Positions 1 through 10,477 of a DNA stretch of 64,000 bases are shown piece by piece (the stretch's first letter is position 1; every line of letters begins with the position of its first letter). The translations under genes and the position numbers were made by a program. Below the pieces are notes generated by a model. The model saw only the letters and a list, made by a program, of their open reading frames with translations, searched no databases and had not been told where the DNA came from. Source of the DNA: Qipengyuania xiapuensis (GTDB lineage Bacteria; Pseudomonadota; Alphaproteobacteria; Sphingomonadales; Sphingomonadaceae); assembly GCF_019711395.1 (NCBI RefSeq), contig NZ_JAIGNL010000001.1, forward strand, positions 1,612,001 through 1,676,000, in the 5' to 3' direction.

Positions 1-319
1 GGACCAGCTCGGCAAGCAGGATGAGCGCGATCGCGATACCCAGCGGGAAGTTCTTCATGAAGCCGGCGCGCATTGCGGCGACATCGATGTCGAGCATCAT
101 CACCACGAAGAGGAACAGCACGGCGACTGCGCCGACGTAAACGATGACCAGCAGCATCGCGATGAACTCGGCACCGACGAGCACCATGAGGCCTGCCGCG
201 TTGAAGAACGCGAGGATGAGCCACAGCACCGAGTGCACGGGATTGCGCGCCGTGATTACCATCACGGCCGATGCAATCATGAGCACCGCGAAGAGATAGA
301 AGGCGAAAGTCTGGATCAT
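1..319 (-). CDS. nuoJ: NADH-quinone oxidoreductase subunit J, 3' part missing
   Basis: This is the N-terminal 106 residues of NuoJ (ND6-like), a proton-channel membrane subunit of complex I. The protein starts [10 protein letters not shown] at base 319 and runs off the left edge, so its C-terminus is not visible. Three hydrophobic segments and the family motif region around [20 protein letters not shown] can be read. It lies 27 bp downstream of nuoI in the same direction and is the last visible gene of the operon. nuoK-N would be expected beyond the edge, but that is inference. Confidence 0.93.
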   Translation of the reverse strand, partial: MIQTFAFYLFAVLMIASAVMVITARNPVHSVLWLILAFFNAAGLMVLVGAEFIAMLLVIVYVGAVAVLFLFVVMMLDIDVAAMRAGFMKNFPLGIAIALILLAELV

Positions 320-346
320 AATGCCCCGGTTTCGGTTGCGGCGCGG

Positions 347-835
347 TTAGCGATAGGGTGCGTCGGCTTCAAGGTTCGCGGCGATTGCCCGCTCCCACTT
401 GTCACCATTCGCGAGCAGCTTGGCCTTGTCGTAAAGCAGCTCTTCGCGGGTTTCGGTTGCATATTCGAAGTTCGGACCCTCGACGATGGCATCGACCGGG
501 CATGCTTCCTGGCAGAAGCCGCAGTAGATGCACTTGGTCATGTCGATGTCGTAGCGCGTGGTGCGGCGGCTGCCGTCCTCGCGCGGCTCGCTCTCGATCG
601 TGATCGCCTGCGCCGGGCAGACGGCCTCGCACAGCTTGCAGGCGATGCAGCGTTCTTCACCGTTGGGATAACGGCGCAGCGCATGCTCGCCGCGGAAGCG
701 CGGGCTGAGCGGGTTCTTTTCGAACGGATAGTTGATCGTCACCTTGGGCTTGAAGAAGTACTTCAGCGTGAGGGCGTGCGCCTTCACGAACTCCCAGAGG
801 GTGAACGATTTGATGAAGTGGGTGACCGCGCTCAT
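347..835 (-). CDS. nuoI: NADH-quinone oxidoreductase subunit I
   Basis: This 162-aa ferredoxin-like subunit carries clusters N6a and N6b in the peripheral arm of complex I. Two CxxCxxCxxxCP motifs are present: Cys63, 66, 69 and 73 ([12 protein letters not shown]) and Cys102, 105, 108 and 112 ([12 protein letters not shown]). The start at 835 ([10 protein letters not shown]) was chosen over an in-frame start 8 codons upstream because it gives a 4-bp ATGA overlap with the preceding gene, the pattern used throughout this operon. Its length matches alphaproteobacterial NuoI. Confidence 0.97.
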   Translation of the reverse strand: MSAVTHFIKSFTLWEFVKAHALTLKYFFKPKVTINYPFEKNPLSPRFRGEHALRRYPNGEERCIACKLCEAVCPAQAITIESEPREDGSRRTTRYDIDMTKCIYCGFCQEACPVDAIVEGPNFEYATETREELLYDKAKLLANGDKWERAIAANLEADAPYR

Positions 836-1317
836 TGCTTCACCTCGGCCTTCTTGCATGTGCCTAGCATCACCATCTGGAATATCTCGCGGGTGTCGTC
901 CTGCTGTTTCACCGACCCCATGGGGACCAGTGAGAAACTCGCCTTCTTGGCATTGATATCGGAAATCTCGACCATCGCTCCGCAGCCAAGCTCAGTGAAA
1001 AGGCAATTGCCTTCTTTGCTGGTCGAAAACGCAAACTGTCCAGGCGCCAGCGGAGTTGCATCATACTCACCACCAACGCCTACAGCATCCATGATCCCGG
1101 GATCGTGCGAAACCTTCAACGAACCCTCTTCATCACCTGGCCCGACGATGAACTTCCACTTGAAGACATCGCGTTGGTCGCGCGCGACATCGCTCGCGTT
1201 GTAGGACCATTTGCCATCATCGCTCATCAAGAGGATCTGCTTTTCGGCGACACAGTCGTATTCGGCCGCCGCCGAGCCAGTGAGAACCGAAGCCAGAATT
1301 AGTGCTGCGCCGATCAT
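832..1317 (-). CDS. secreted four-cysteine protein inside nuo operon, function unknown
   Basis: I do not recognise this 161-aa protein. It begins with a short signal peptide (hydrophobic residues 2-18, likely cleavage after SAAA) and has four cysteines at 22, 105, 112 and 154, suggesting disulfides in the periplasm. The start at 1317 gives an ATGA overlap with the nuoH stop, and its own stop overlaps the nuoI start. It is therefore translationally coupled between two core complex I genes. A longer in-frame reading to 1581 is only the antisense shadow of nuoH. A complex I assembly or stability role is possible but unproven. Confidence 0.85.
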   Translation of the reverse strand: MIGAALILASVLTGSAAAEYDCVAEKQILLMSDDGKWSYNASDVARDQRDVFKWKFIVGPGDEEGSLKVSHDPGIMDAVGVGGEYDATPLAPGQFAFSTSKEGNCLFTELGCGAMVEISDINAKKASFSLVPMGSVKQQDDTREIFQMVMLGTCKKAEVKQ

Positions 1318-2366
1318 CCGTAATGCCCCGTCGCCATGAGGTAACCGGAAATGAGGACAACGAAGAGCAGACTGATCGGAAGGAAGACCTTCCAGCCCAG
1401 GCGCATCAGCTGGTCGTAGCGGTAGCGCGGTACGGTCGCCATGACCCAGCTGAACATGAAGAAGAAGAAGAAGGTCTTCAGCAGCAGCCAGACGATGCCC
1501 GGGATGTCGAACCAGGGGATCAGGTCGATGTTCAGCGGCGGCAGCCAGCCCCCGAAAAACAGGATGGCGTTGAGCATGCACATCAGCAGGATGTTGGCGT
1601 ATTCACCCAGCCAGAAGAGCGCGAAGCTCATCGAGCTGTACTCGGTCTGGTAGCCGGCAACAAGCTCGCTCTCCGCCTCGGTGAGGTCGAACGGCACGCG
1701 CTGCGTCTCTGCGAGGCAGGAGATGAAGAACATCACCCACATCGGGAAGAGCAGCAGGTTGAAGACGTAGCCGTTGACGATGCCGAAGCCATGGCCTTCC
1801 TGGGCCATCACGATTTCGCTCAGGTTGAAGGTGCCCGCGTAAAGCACCACGCAGACCAGGATGAAGCCGATGGAGACTTCGTAGCTGATCATCTGCGCCG
1901 ATGCGCGCATGGCCGAGAAGAACGGATACTTCGAGTTCGAAGCCCAGCCCGCCATGATGACGCCGTAAACCGACAACGAACTGATCGCGAGGATGTAGAG
2001 CAGGCCGACATTGATGTCTGCCAGAACCATACCTGCGTCGAAAGGAATCACCGCCCAGGCAGCCAGTGCGACGGTGAACGTCACGATCGGCGCGAGAATG
2101 AAGATGCCCTTGTTGGCAGCGCTCGGGATGATCGTTTCCTGCAGGAAGACCTTCAGGCCGTCCGCGAACGACTGCAGCAGGCCGAAAGGACCGACCACGT
2201 TGGGGCCGCGGCGCAGGTTGATCGCTGCCCAGACCTTGCGGTCGACATAGATGATCATTGCCACTGCAAGCATGAGCGGCAGTGCAATGAGCAGGATACC
2301 GGCGAGCGTCGCCAGGCCCCAGGCCCATTCGTAGCTCATGCCGAGGGATTGGAAGAATTCGGTCAT
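1314..2366 (-). CDS. nuoH: NADH-quinone oxidoreductase subunit H
   Basis: NuoH (ND1-like, 350 aa) is the membrane subunit that forms the quinone chamber and joins the peripheral arm to the membrane arm. The sequence has about eight hydrophobic helices and the diagnostic stretches [18 protein letters not shown] near the N-terminus and [15 protein letters not shown] in the conserved acidic loop. The start at 2366 ([10 protein letters not shown]) overlaps the nuoG stop by ATGA. The stop overlaps the start of the 161-aa secreted protein that separates it from nuoI. Confidence 0.98.
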   Translation of the reverse strand: MTEFFQSLGMSYEWAWGLATLAGILLIALPLMLAVAMIIYVDRKVWAAINLRRGPNVVGPFGLLQSFADGLKVFLQETIIPSAANKGIFILAPIVTFTVALAAWAVIPFDAGMVLADINVGLLYILAISSLSVYGVIMAGWASNSKYPFFSAMRASAQMISYEVSIGFILVCVVLYAGTFNLSEIVMAQEGHGFGIVNGYVFNLLLFPMWVMFFISCLAETQRVPFDLTEAESELVAGYQTEYSSMSFALFWLGEYANILLMCMLNAILFFGGWLPPLNIDLIPWFDIPGIVWLLLKTFFFFFMFSWVMATVPRYRYDQLMRLGWKVFLPISLLFVVLISGYLMATGHYG

Positions 2367-4357
2367 TCTGCGGCCTCCGCCAGCTCGCCGCCGTGGAGCA
2401 GTTCGCTCGAGCAACGCTGCATCACCTCGCTCGCGCGGGCGATCGGATTGGTCAGGTAGAAATCCTTGATCGGATAGGCGCTCATCGTGCCTTCGGCCTT
2501 CGCATTGGCATCGGCTTTCGGCAGCGCGCCATAGTCAGCCAGCCCCTCTTCGCCCAGTGCTGGCACTTCGGCGATCATCGCAGCCTGAAGCTGCGCGAAG
2601 CTGTCGAAACCGACTTCGACCTTCAGCGCATCGGCAAGCGCACGAAGGATGGTCCAGTCCTCGCGGGCGTCGCCCGGTGCGAAAACGGCCTTCTCTGCAA
2701 ACTGCACGCGGCCCTCGGTATTGACGTAGGTTCCGTCCTTCTCGGCATAGCTGGCTGCCGGCAGGATGATATCCGCAGCATGCGCACCGCGATCGCCGTG
2801 ATGGCCGATGTAGACCTTCAGCGCGTCGGCGAAGGGTTCGAAGTTCATTTCGTCCGCGCCGAGGCTGAGGACGACCTTGGGGCTCGCCTTGGCGATATCC
2901 GCCATGCCGCCCTTCTGGGCGAAACCGAGCATCAGGCCGCCCATGCGGGCAGCAGAGAAGTGCAGCACGTTGAAGTCTGCGCCCCAATCGCTTGCCAGCG
3001 CGAGCGCCTTGGCATGGGCACCCTTGAGCGCGCCGCCGCCGACGATGACCGCACCGCGATCTGCGTCCTTGAAGGCATCGGCGATTTCGCCCGGCAGGTC
3101 GTTGAGAACGCCCAGATCTTCACCAAGGAATTCAGCCGGATAGGTGGTATCCCACTTGGGACCGACCACGAAGACCTTCGCGCCGCGCTTCACCGCCTTG
3201 CGAATACGCACGTTCACGAGCGGTGCTTCCCAGCGGATGTGGCTGCCGACGATCAAAATCGCCTTGGCGTGCTCGAGACCTTCGAAGGTCGAATTGAAGT
3301 TGACGGCAGCGAGGTTCGAGACGTCGTAGTCCATGCCGGTCTGGCGTCCCTCGATCAGGGTCGAACCGCAGGCCTTCAGCAAGGACTTGGCGGCGAACAT
3401 CGTCTCGCAATCGACCATGTCACCGGCGACGGCGGCAATGCTCGACTTGTCGGACTTGAGCTGCTTCGCGATAGCCTTGAAGGCATCGTCCCAGCTTGCC
3501 TGCTGGAGCTTGCCCCGCTTGCGCATGAAGACCTTGTCGAGGCGGCGCTTGGACAGGCCGTCCACCATGTAGCGGCCCTTGTCCGACAGCCATTCCTCGT
3601 TGACCGCATCGTTGACGCGCGGAAGCGCACGCATGACTTCGCGGCCGCGGCTGTCGAGGCGGATGTTCGCGCCGACCGCGTCAGACACGTCGATGCTGAG
3701 CGTCTTCTTGAGTTCCCAGGGACGCGCTTCGAAAGCGTAGGGGCGCGACGTGAGCGCACCGACCGGACACAGGTCGATCACGTTGGCCGACAGCTCGTGT
3801 TCGGCTGCCTGTTCCAGATAGGTCGTGATCTGCATGTCTTCGCCACGGCCCACCGCGCCGATTTCGTCCACGCCGGCGATTTCCTCGCTGAAGCGCACAC
3901 AGCGCGTGCAGTGGATGCAGCGGGTCATGACCGTCTTGATCAGCGGGCCCATGTACTTCTCGGTCACGGCGCGCTTGTTTTCGTCGTAGCGCGTCGCGCC
4001 GCGACCATATGCGACCGACTGGTCCTGCAGGTCGCACTCGCCGCCCTGGTCACAGATCGGGCAATCGAGCGGGTGGTTGATCAGGAGGAATTCCATCACG
4101 CCTTCGCGCGCGGTCTTCACCATTTCGCTGTCGGTGCGGATTTCCTGACCTTCGGTAGCCGGCAGGGCACAGCTGGCCTGCGGCTTCGGCGGTCCAGGCT
4201 TCACTTCGACAAGACACATGCGGCAGTTGCCGGCGATCGACAGCCGCTCGTGATAGCAGAAGCGCGGGATTTCCTTACCCGCAAGCTCGCAGGCCTGAAG
4301 GACGGTTGCGCCCTCAGGTACCTCGAGTTCCTGGCCGTCTACTGTGACCTTAGGCAT
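2363..4357 (-). CDS. nuoG: NADH-quinone oxidoreductase subunit G
   Basis: This 664-aa NuoG is the large iron-sulfur subunit of complex I. The N-terminal [2Fe-2S] N1b ligands are Cys34, 45, 48 and 63. The N5 ligand set is His95, Cys99, Cys102 and Cys108 ([14 protein letters not shown]). The N4 set is Cys147, 150, 153 and Cys197. A molybdopterin-oxidoreductase-like domain of about 450 residues follows, as in the family. The start at 4357 ([10 protein letters not shown]) is the conserved one; upstream in-frame codons read through the previous gene. It overlaps that gene by 8 bp. Confidence 0.98.
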   Translation of the reverse strand: MPKVTVDGQELEVPEGATVLQACELAGKEIPRFCYHERLSIAGNCRMCLVEVKPGPPKPQASCALPATEGQEIRTDSEMVKTAREGVMEFLLINHPLDCPICDQGGECDLQDQSVAYGRGATRYDENKRAVTEKYMGPLIKTVMTRCIHCTRCVRFSEEIAGVDEIGAVGRGEDMQITTYLEQAAEHELSANVIDLCPVGALTSRPYAFEARPWELKKTLSIDVSDAVGANIRLDSRGREVMRALPRVNDAVNEEWLSDKGRYMVDGLSKRRLDKVFMRKRGKLQQASWDDAFKAIAKQLKSDKSSIAAVAGDMVDCETMFAAKSLLKACGSTLIEGRQTGMDYDVSNLAAVNFNSTFEGLEHAKAILIVGSHIRWEAPLVNVRIRKAVKRGAKVFVVGPKWDTTYPAEFLGEDLGVLNDLPGEIADAFKDADRGAVIVGGGALKGAHAKALALASDWGADFNVLHFSAARMGGLMLGFAQKGGMADIAKASPKVVLSLGADEMNFEPFADALKVYIGHHGDRGAHAADIILPAASYAEKDGTYVNTEGRVQFAEKAVFAPGDAREDWTILRALADALKVEVGFDSFAQLQAAMIAEVPALGEEGLADYGALPKADANAKAEGTMSAYPIKDFYLTNPIARASEVMQRCSSELLHGGELAEAAE

Positions 4358-5132
4358 CGTCGTCCTTCGTTTCTTCTTCAACGGCGGCGACCGGCGCGGT
4401 CGGGCCGTAATGCATGCGCGCCCACAGGCCGTCTGCGACGACCGTGCGCACCATGGAGGTAGAGATTTCTGCGTCGGCGATGTCTTCGCCCGCACACTTC
4501 ACAAGCGCGGGGGAAAGCGCATCGATCGCTTCATTTTCGTCGTCTGAACCGGGCCGGCTGCGGAGCAGCGCGTCCGAACTCGCCGTGCCATGCCTGACAA
4601 TGCAATCCGAAAGCTTCGCCGTGGACACTGCACCCGGGTGGCGACCGGTCGCATAATACCGGTTCTCGAGATATTCGGGCGCATCGGCCGGCAGCGCCAG
4701 CGGATCGTCCTGGTCCATCAGGTAGACCTCTTCCGCCATCAGGTTGCGCAGGGTGCGCAGCGGCATGGTCATCCTGATCGACAGGGTACGGAACTTTGCC
4801 GCGCGACCCAGGCAATCGGCCACGTCGAGTTCCTTGAACATGCCATCGGCATCGAGATCTTCGACCTTGTAGAAGTCGATCCGCATGGTGTCGCTGTTGG
4901 CGAGCAGCTCGCGCGAAAGGTCCTTGTTGCGGTACACCACGCAGCGCGCGACCGACTTCTGCATGAGACGCGTATCGGTAACGTTCGGCGATTCCGCCTT
5001 GCGCTTGAAGCGCGTACCGATCTTCTGCTCGTCACCGCGCTCGTAGCGCTCCTGCGACTGTGCCGATGCCGGCGTCGCCATCGGCGCCGCCAGTGCCATC
5101 GAGCCGAATATCAGGGCTGCGACCCTCATCAT
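4350..5132 (-). CDS. secreted four-cysteine protein, paralog of upstream gene
   Basis: This 260-aa protein of unknown function has a signal peptide (residues 1-24, ending PASAQ) and cysteines at 64, 107, 177 and 213. Reading it beside the 212-aa protein encoded just upstream shows the same four-cysteine layout with exactly 36 residues between the third and fourth cysteines and similar surrounding text (DCIVRHG versus QCMARG). The two look like tandem duplicates. The start at 5132 forms an ATGA overlap with the upstream stop, and its end overlaps nuoG by 8 bp. It has an acidic tail (EEETKDDDA). It is probably periplasmic; a link to complex I is inferred only from position. Confidence 0.85.
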   Translation of the reverse strand: MMRVAALIFGSMALAAPMATPASAQSQERYERGDEQKIGTRFKRKAESPNVTDTRLMQKSVARCVVYRNKDLSRELLANSDTMRIDFYKVEDLDADGMFKELDVADCLGRAAKFRTLSIRMTMPLRTLRNLMAEEVYLMDQDDPLALPADAPEYLENRYYATGRHPGAVSTAKLSDCIVRHGTASSDALLRSRPGSDDENEAIDALSPALVKCAGEDIADAEISTSMVRTVVADGLWARMHYGPTAPVAAVEEETKDDDA

Positions 5133-5767
5133 GTTTCCGTCTCCCCCTCGTTCGCTGCCACGAGCAGCCTGTAACTGGCAGTGGCCAGCATCGAGCGCAT
5201 ACCGAACGGCGATGCTTCAAGAGCAGCGCCGCGCGTGCATGCGGCCGAAACCGGCTGCAAATCTGCCAGAGCTTGGAGTTCCTCGCCCGAGTTGATCTCG
5301 GTGTCGAAGAGGATTGCGACCAGATGCGGTGCACCTCGCGCCATGCACTGGGCAATGGCATCGGTACGGGAATAGGTGGGAACTTCGCCTGCCAGTGCCG
5401 CCATCGAAAGGCGCTGCAGCAGCGGCTCGTCGTCCTGTTCGATGATACGCTCTGCCAGACCACCAGCGAACGGCAGGCCGCCCAGCTCGATCTTGCGATA
5501 GGCACGCGGCATCGCGTTGAAGCATTCGGAAGACACGCGTGCCTTCGAAAGCTTGCCCATGAGCGTGCGGTAGTCGCTCGAACGGAAGTCCAGCGACAGC
5601 ATTTCGCGAACTTCCTCGCCGCGCTCGTCCGCGATACACGCAGTCCACGCTTCCACCGCCGCCCGCTGCTTCGAGACATCGGTCTCGTTCTCGCGCGAGC
5701 GGGTCTGTGCATGCGCAGAAGTCGCAGCAACAGCCGCAAGGGCAATGGAAGCGATCAAGCGCTTCAT
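5129..5767 (-). CDS. secreted four-cysteine protein, paralog of downstream gene
   Basis: This 212-aa protein has a clear signal peptide (residues 1-20, SAHAQ) and cysteines at 44, 82, 141 and 177. It appears paralogous to the 260-aa protein encoded immediately downstream (shared cysteine frame, alanine-rich helices between cysteines). It starts at 5767 with ATGA overlap to the nuoF stop and ends in an ATGA overlap with the next gene. Even overall spacing of cysteines and helical content suggests a disulfide-stapled helical repeat fold, but this is inference. I cannot name a family. Confidence 0.85.
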   Translation of the reverse strand: MKRLIASIALAAVAATSAHAQTRSRENETDVSKQRAAVEAWTACIADERGEEVREMLSLDFRSSDYRTLMGKLSKARVSSECFNAMPRAYRKIELGGLPFAGGLAERIIEQDDEPLLQRLSMAALAGEVPTYSRTDAIAQCMARGAPHLVAILFDTEINSGEELQALADLQPVSAACTRGAALEASPFGMRSMLATASYRLLVAANEGETET

Positions 5768-7056
5768 TCGGCAGCCTCGGCGAACTTGGCGTTATGCTCT
5801 TCGATCCGGCGTTCGAGCTCGGGACGGAAGTGGCGGATAAGGCCCTGGATCGGCCAAGCAGCCGCATCGCCGAGCGCGCAGATGGTGTGGCCCTCGACCT
5901 GCTTGGTGACCTGCTGCAGCATGTCGATTTCCTCGATCGCGGCATCGCCGGTGCGCAGGCGCTCCATCATGCGCCACATCCAGCCCGTGCCTTCGCGGCA
6001 GGGAGTGCATTGGCCGCAGCTCTCGTGCTTGTAGAAGTAGCTCAGGCGGGAAATAGCGCGGACGATGTCGGTCGACTTGTCCATCACGATGACACCGGCC
6101 GTGCCAAGGCCCGAACCAAGGTCCTTGAGACCGTCGAAATCCATCGGCGCGTCCCAGATCTGCTCTGCCGGAACCAGCGGGACCGACGAACCGCCCGGGA
6201 TCACGGCGAGGAGGTTGTCCTTGCCGCCGATGATGCCGCCGCAGTGCTTTTCGATCAGCTCGCTGAACGGGATCGAGAGCGCTTCCTCGACCACGCAGGG
6301 CTTGTTCACATGGCCGCTGATCTGGAAGAGCTTGGTGCCCTTGTTGTTCTCGCGGCCGAAGCTTGCGAACCAGCTCGCGCCGCGGCGCAGGATGGTCGGG
6401 ACAACAGCGATCGATTCCACGTTGTTGACCGTGGTCGGGCAGCCGTAGAGGCCTGCACCTGCCGGGAACGGCGGCTTAAGGCGCGGCTGGCCCTTCTTGC
6501 CCTCGAGGCTTTCGATCATCGCGGTTTCTTCACCGCAGATGTAAGCGCCCGCACCGCGGTGCAGGAATACGTCGAAGTCGTAACCCGATTTCGAGGCGTT
6601 CTTGCCGATCAGGCCGGCGTCGTAAGCCTCGTCGATGGCAGCCTGGAGCGTCTGCGCCTCGCGGATGTATTCGCCGCGAATGTAGATGTAGGCCGCCCTT
6701 GCCCGCATGGCGTAACCGGCAACCAGCGCGCCTTCGATCAGCTTGTGCGGATCGTGGCGGATGATTTCGCGGTCCTTGCAGGAGCCAGGCTCGGATTCGT
6801 CGGCGTTGATGACGAGGAAGCTCGGACGACCGTCCTTGCTTTCCTTGGGCATGAACGACCACTTGAGGCCGGTCGGGAAGCCCGCACCACCACGCCCGCG
6901 AAGGCCCGAGGCTTTCACTTCTTCGATGATGTTATCGTGACCGCGCGCGATCAGCGACTTGGTGTCGTCCCAGTCGCCGCGCTGCTGCGCTGCCTTCAGG
7001 CCCCAGTCCTGGAAGCCGTAAAGGTTGGTGAAAATGCGATCCTTGTCGGCGAGCAT
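5764..7056 (-). CDS. nuoF: NADH-quinone oxidoreductase subunit F
   Basis: This 430-aa subunit binds NADH and FMN and holds cluster N3. Residues 54-63 ([10 protein letters not shown]) form the glycine-rich nucleotide site. The [17 protein letters not shown] region is the FMN-side family signature. Cluster N3 ligands are Cys347, 350 and 353 ([11 protein letters not shown]) and Cys393. The start at 7056 (MLADKDRI) follows GGAGGGG with about 7 bp spacing and overlaps the stop of the upstream microprotein gene as TGATG. Confidence 0.98.
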   Translation of the reverse strand: MLADKDRIFTNLYGFQDWGLKAAQQRGDWDDTKSLIARGHDNIIEEVKASGLRGRGGAGFPTGLKWSFMPKESKDGRPSFLVINADESEPGSCKDREIIRHDPHKLIEGALVAGYAMRARAAYIYIRGEYIREAQTLQAAIDEAYDAGLIGKNASKSGYDFDVFLHRGAGAYICGEETAMIESLEGKKGQPRLKPPFPAGAGLYGCPTTVNNVESIAVVPTILRRGASWFASFGRENNKGTKLFQISGHVNKPCVVEEALSIPFSELIEKHCGGIIGGKDNLLAVIPGGSSVPLVPAEQIWDAPMDFDGLKDLGSGLGTAGVIVMDKSTDIVRAISRLSYFYKHESCGQCTPCREGTGWMWRMMERLRTGDAAIEEIDMLQQVTKQVEGHTICALGDAAAWPIQGLIRHFRPELERRIEEHNAKFAEAAE

Positions 7057-7199
7057 CAGAGAACCCCTCCGAATACGAAAATAGCAGCCGCGATGAGGAT
7101 CACGACCAGGGCGATCGTCTTCACGATGCCCTTGAAGACCTTCCATGCGATCACGACCGCGATCAGCGCGAGGACGATGGTGAGCCAGTCGTAGCTCAT
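7056..7199 (-). CDS. 47-aa membrane microprotein between nuoE and nuoF
   Basis: A 48-codon frame begins ATGAGCTACGACTGG at 7199 and ends TGA at 7056-7058. The product, [20 protein letters not shown] then [20 protein letters not shown] and a short tail, has two hydrophobic stretches (about residues 6-18 and 28-45) separated by a Lys-rich turn. It is therefore a small hairpin or tail-anchored inner-membrane protein. It begins in an ATGA overlap with the nuoE stop and ends in TGATG with the nuoF start, which fixes the frame and argues strongly that it is translated. No function is known to me. Confidence 0.8.
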   Translation of the reverse strand: MSYDWLTIVLALIAVVIAWKVFKGIVKTIALVVILIAAAIFVFGGVL

Positions 7200-7867
7200 G
7201 ACCATTCACCCCGGTAATCGTGGTTTTCTTCGGTCATTTTCTCGAGCGAACTCAGCGCATTGGCCGGTTCGCTGGTGTGACGGCCCGGCTCCTGGGTGCC
7301 GGCCTTGGGCTGCTCGCCCTTCGCCAGCGCATCGAGAATGGTGTCGAGACGCTCGGGCGTGAGGTCCTCGTAATTGTCGTCGTTGATCTGGACCATCGGC
7401 GCGGTGGCGCAGTTGCCCATGCACTCGACTTCGGTAAGCGTCCAAAGGCCGTCTTCGGAGACTTCGCCCTTCTTCATGCCGCGCTTCTTGCAGGTCTCGA
7501 ACAGGCCGTCCGAACCGCGAAGCATGCACGGCGTCGTGCCGCAGACCTGCACGTGGTACTTACCCACCGGCTTCATGTTGTACATGAAGTAGAAGCTGGC
7601 GACCTCGAGCACGCGGATGACCGGCATGTCGAGATAATCGGCGACATATTCGATCACCGGAAGCGGCAGCCAGCCCTGCGTATCGGTTTCCTCACCGACC
7701 TGGCGCTGGGCAAGGTCGAGCAGCGGCATCACCGCCGAGCGCTGGCGCCCTTCGGGATAGCGTGCGATCGCCTTGTCCGCCTTCGCGCGGTAGGCTTCGT
7801 TGAACTCGAAGCCGCCCCAGCGCTCGCGCAGCTCGGGGGTATCGGGTGCGGGATTACGGTCGGCCAT
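7196..7867 (-). CDS. nuoE: NADH-quinone oxidoreductase subunit E
   Basis: NuoE is the thioredoxin-fold [2Fe-2S] (N1a) subunit of the NADH dehydrogenase module. Cluster ligands are Cys109, 114, 149 and 153 (VCGTTPC and ECMGNC). The 223-aa length includes a polar C-terminal extension of about 40 residues after the fold, rich in Glu, Pro and Asn. The start at 7867 ([10 protein letters not shown]) overlaps the nuoD stop as TAATG. Upstream in-frame codons are nuoD antisense-frame shadow. Confidence 0.97.
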   Translation of the reverse strand: MADRNPAPDTPELRERWGGFEFNEAYRAKADKAIARYPEGRQRSAVMPLLDLAQRQVGEETDTQGWLPLPVIEYVADYLDMPVIRVLEVASFYFMYNMKPVGKYHVQVCGTTPCMLRGSDGLFETCKKRGMKKGEVSEDGLWTLTEVECMGNCATAPMVQINDDNYEDLTPERLDTILDALAKGEQPKAGTQEPGRHTSEPANALSSLEKMTEENHDYRGEWS

Positions 7868-9084
7868 TAGCGGTCGCACTCCCCGAAGACGACGTCGATT
7901 GCGCCGAGAATGGCGGTTGCGTCGGGCAGCATGTGTCCCTTGCTCATCATGTCCATTGCCTGGAGGTGGCTGAAGGCCGTCGGGCGGATCTTGCAGCGGT
8001 AGGGTTTGTTGGAGCCGTCGCTGACGAGATAGACGCCGAATTCGCCCTTGGGGCTTTCGGTGGCGACATAGACCTCGCCCGCGGGCACGTGGAAGCCCTC
8101 GGTATAGAGCTTGAAGTGGTGGATCAGCGCTTCCATCGACTGCTTCATCTCGCCGCGCTTGGGCGGATAGACCTTGCGGTCGGTGCTCGAGACAGGACCC
8201 GAAGGCATGTCTCGAAGGCACTGCTTGATGATCTTGGCGCTTTCGTAAACTTCCTTCACGCGCACCACGAAGCGGTCGTAGCAGTCCGAATTGGTACCGA
8301 CGGGAATGTCGAATTCCATGCGCTCGTAAACGTCATAGGGCTGCGACTTGCGCAGGTCCCACGGGATGCCGGCCGCGCGGATCATCGGGCCCGAAAAGCC
8401 CCATGCCAGCGCATCGTCCTTCGAGACGACCGCGATATCGACATTGCGCTGCTTGAAGATGCGGTTGTCGAGCACGAGGCTCATCGCATCGCCGAACAGC
8501 TCGGGCAGGCGCGTGTCGATCCACTCGCCGATGTCGACCAGCAGCTTCTCGGGCACGTCCTGGTGGACGCCGCCCGGACGCAGCCACGCGTGGTGCATGC
8601 GCGCGCCGGACATGCGCTCGAAGAAGTTCATGCAGTCTTCGCGCAGTTCGAACACCCACAGGTTCGGGGTCATCGCACCGACGTCCATGACGTGCGCGCC
8701 GATGTTGAGCATGTGGTTGCAGATGCGGGTCAGCTCGGCGAACAGCACGCGCAGGTACTGGCCACGCTCGGGCACTTCGACGTTCAGCAGCTTCTCGATC
8801 GCGAGGACGTAGCTGTATTCCTGCGCCAGCGGCGAGCAGTAGTCGAGGCGGTCGAAATACGGCAGCGCCTGCAGGTAGGTCTTGTGCTCGATCAGCTTTT
8901 CGGTGCCGCGATGCAGCAGGCCGACGTGCGGATCGATACGCTCGATGATCTCGCCGTCGAGCTCCATGACCATGCGCAGCACGCCGTGTGCTGCCGGGTG
9001 CTGGGGCCCGAAGTTGATCGTGTAATTGGTGATCGTCTCGTCGCCGGTGGTGGGCGACTCTTCGAGTTGAAGCCCGTTGCTCAT
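7867..9084 (-). CDS. nuoD: NADH-quinone oxidoreductase subunit D
   Basis: NuoD (49-kDa subunit homolog, 405 aa) forms the quinone-binding site with NuoB and NuoH. Family marks include the [13 protein letters not shown] motif near residue 25-37, [14 protein letters not shown], and the C-terminal [21 protein letters not shown] ending. The start at 9084 ([10 protein letters not shown]) was chosen over one four codons upstream because it makes the ATGA overlap with the preceding lipoprotein gene. Confidence 0.98.
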   Translation of the reverse strand: MSNGLQLEESPTTGDETITNYTINFGPQHPAAHGVLRMVMELDGEIIERIDPHVGLLHRGTEKLIEHKTYLQALPYFDRLDYCSPLAQEYSYVLAIEKLLNVEVPERGQYLRVLFAELTRICNHMLNIGAHVMDVGAMTPNLWVFELREDCMNFFERMSGARMHHAWLRPGGVHQDVPEKLLVDIGEWIDTRLPELFGDAMSLVLDNRIFKQRNVDIAVVSKDDALAWGFSGPMIRAAGIPWDLRKSQPYDVYERMEFDIPVGTNSDCYDRFVVRVKEVYESAKIIKQCLRDMPSGPVSSTDRKVYPPKRGEMKQSMEALIHHFKLYTEGFHVPAGEVYVATESPKGEFGVYLVSDGSNKPYRCKIRPTAFSHLQAMDMMSKGHMLPDATAILGAIDVVFGECDR

Positions 9085-9629
9085 GCGCAGATCCAATTGC
9101 CGGAGTAGTTTTGCTGGTTGCCCGTGGCATCGCTGACCGCGACGCGCGCGGGGCGGCTCTGAGCCTCACCTGCAGCAGGCGCTACCTGGACGGTGAACCC
9201 TTCGCCGGTGAATGTCGTGCCACCCTTGATTGCAGCGAGGCCGCCGGGGCCCGCATCAGCCATGACCAGCTGATTGCCGACGCGCACGACGGCTTTGCCC
9301 GGGAGGGTGGGCTCGTTCATGCCGACCGCGATGATCAGTTCCTGCTCGTCCACCATGAAGGTGCAGCCACCTTGACGCGGCCCGAGATTGACGCCGCCGA
9401 CATCGCCGAGACGCTGCAGCTGCGTGAGATCGACGCCGACCGGGGGAGTGTCGGTCGCGAAATTGGGAGCGTTCGGATCGGGCTGCGACGGATCGAGCGT
9501 CGCCGAGGCACCGGGAGCGCCGCTGCCGATACGATCGGCAAACTCGTCCGCACTTTCCTGCGGTGCCGGCTCGCTGGAGCAGGCTGCAAGGGCCAGAGCC
9601 GAGAGGGAGAGAATGGCGAGACGCATCAT
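9081..9629 (-). CDS. lipoprotein between nuoC and nuoD, unknown function
   Basis: This 182-aa predicted outer- or inner-membrane lipoprotein has signal residues 1-15 and lipobox LAAC with Cys17. After a Pro/Asp/Ala-rich linker (about residues 20-65) comes a compact domain with [20 protein letters not shown] and a terminal NWICA, so two further cysteines that may pair. It starts at 9629 in an ATGA overlap with the nuoC stop and ends overlapping the nuoD start. I do not recognise a family. Its coupling to nuoC/D suggests a role linked to complex I biogenesis, unproven. Confidence 0.85.
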   Translation of the reverse strand: MMRLAILSLSALALAACSSEPAPQESADEFADRIGSGAPGASATLDPSQPDPNAPNFATDTPPVGVDLTQLQRLGDVGGVNLGPRQGGCTFMVDEQELIIAVGMNEPTLPGKAVVRVGNQLVMADAGPGGLAAIKGGTTFTGEGFTVQVAPAAGEAQSRPARVAVSDATGNQQNYSGNWICA

Positions 9630-10477
9630 TCCGCGTCACCCTTCTTCGGCTCGGTGGCCTCGGCCGTGTCGGTGGTCTTGCCCTTGCGCTTGGCGCGTGC
9701 AGGCTGGTCTTCGGTCGGCTCGGGAGCAGGCGCTTCCGCGTCGGAATCCTTCTCGGCAGGAGCAGCGTCGCTCACCTTTTCGGCGGCCTTTTCGTCTGCC
9801 TTGGCACCGGCACCGGTCTGCTTGGGGCTTTCGGTGACCTTGGGATCGTCGATCAGCGGCATGTCCGCCTTCTCGTCGCCCGGAAGCACGTAGTCGGCAC
9901 CTTCCCAGGGGCTCATGAAATCGAACTGGCGCAAGTCCTGCGCAAGCTTGACCGGCTCGTAGACGACGCGCTTCTGGTCTTCCGAATAGCGCAGCTCGAC
10001 ATAGCCGGTGAGCGGGAAATCCTTGCGGAAGGGATGCCCTTCGAAACCGTAGTCAGTCAGGATACGGCGCAGGTCGGTGTTACCGTCGAACAGCACGCCG
10101 TACATGTCGAACACTTCGCGCTCGAGCCATCCGGCATTGGGCCACAGCGTGGTGACGGTCGGCACGGGCGTGTCTTCGGACGCCGTGCACTTGACCATGA
10201 TGCGGCTGTTCTTGGTGACCGAAAGCAGCATGTAGACGACTTCGAACCGTTCGGCGCGCGACGGATAGTCGACACCGGCGATTTCCATGAGCTGCTGGTA
10301 CTCGAAGTCGTCGCGCAGGATGCGCAGCGCATCCTCGATGCTGGCACGATGCACGGTGAACAGCAGTTCGCCATGCTCCTCGTGAGCTTCGACCAGGTGA
10401 TCGCCGAGCGCCTTGGACACAGTGCCCTTGAGCCCGTCGATCAGCGTGAAGCGGGGTGCGGAATGGAGCACACTCAT
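9626..10477 (-). CDS. nuoC: NADH-quinone oxidoreductase subunit C with long C-terminal tail
   Basis: This 283-aa protein contains the 30-kDa subunit domain (about residues 1-205), recognised by [36 protein letters not shown] and the [12 protein letters not shown] strand. It is followed by roughly 75 residues of low-complexity Ala/Glu/Lys/Pro sequence, which makes it longer than typical NuoC (about 200 aa). The start at 10477 ([10 protein letters not shown]) overlaps the upstream stop as TGATG. Confidence 0.97.
   Translation of the reverse strand: MSVLHSAPRFTLIDGLKGTVSKALGDHLVEAHEEHGELLFTVHRASIEDALRILRDDFEYQQLMEIAGVDYPSRAERFEVVYMLLSVTKNSRIMVKCTASEDTPVPTVTTLWPNAGWLEREVFDMYGVLFDGNTDLRRILTDYGFEGHPFRKDFPLTGYVELRYSEDQKRVVYEPVKLAQDLRQFDFMSPWEGADYVLPGDEKADMPLIDDPKVTESPKQTGAGAKADEKAAEKVSDAAPAEKDSDAEAPAPEPTEDQPARAKRKGKTTDTAEATEPKKGDAE

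Noticed and set aside
2393..4462. 689-codon open frame on the plus strand opposite nuoG
   Set aside because: It is an antisense shadow of a clear nuoG gene, has His/Arg/Asp-rich composition with no recognisable domain, and arises from high third-position GC.
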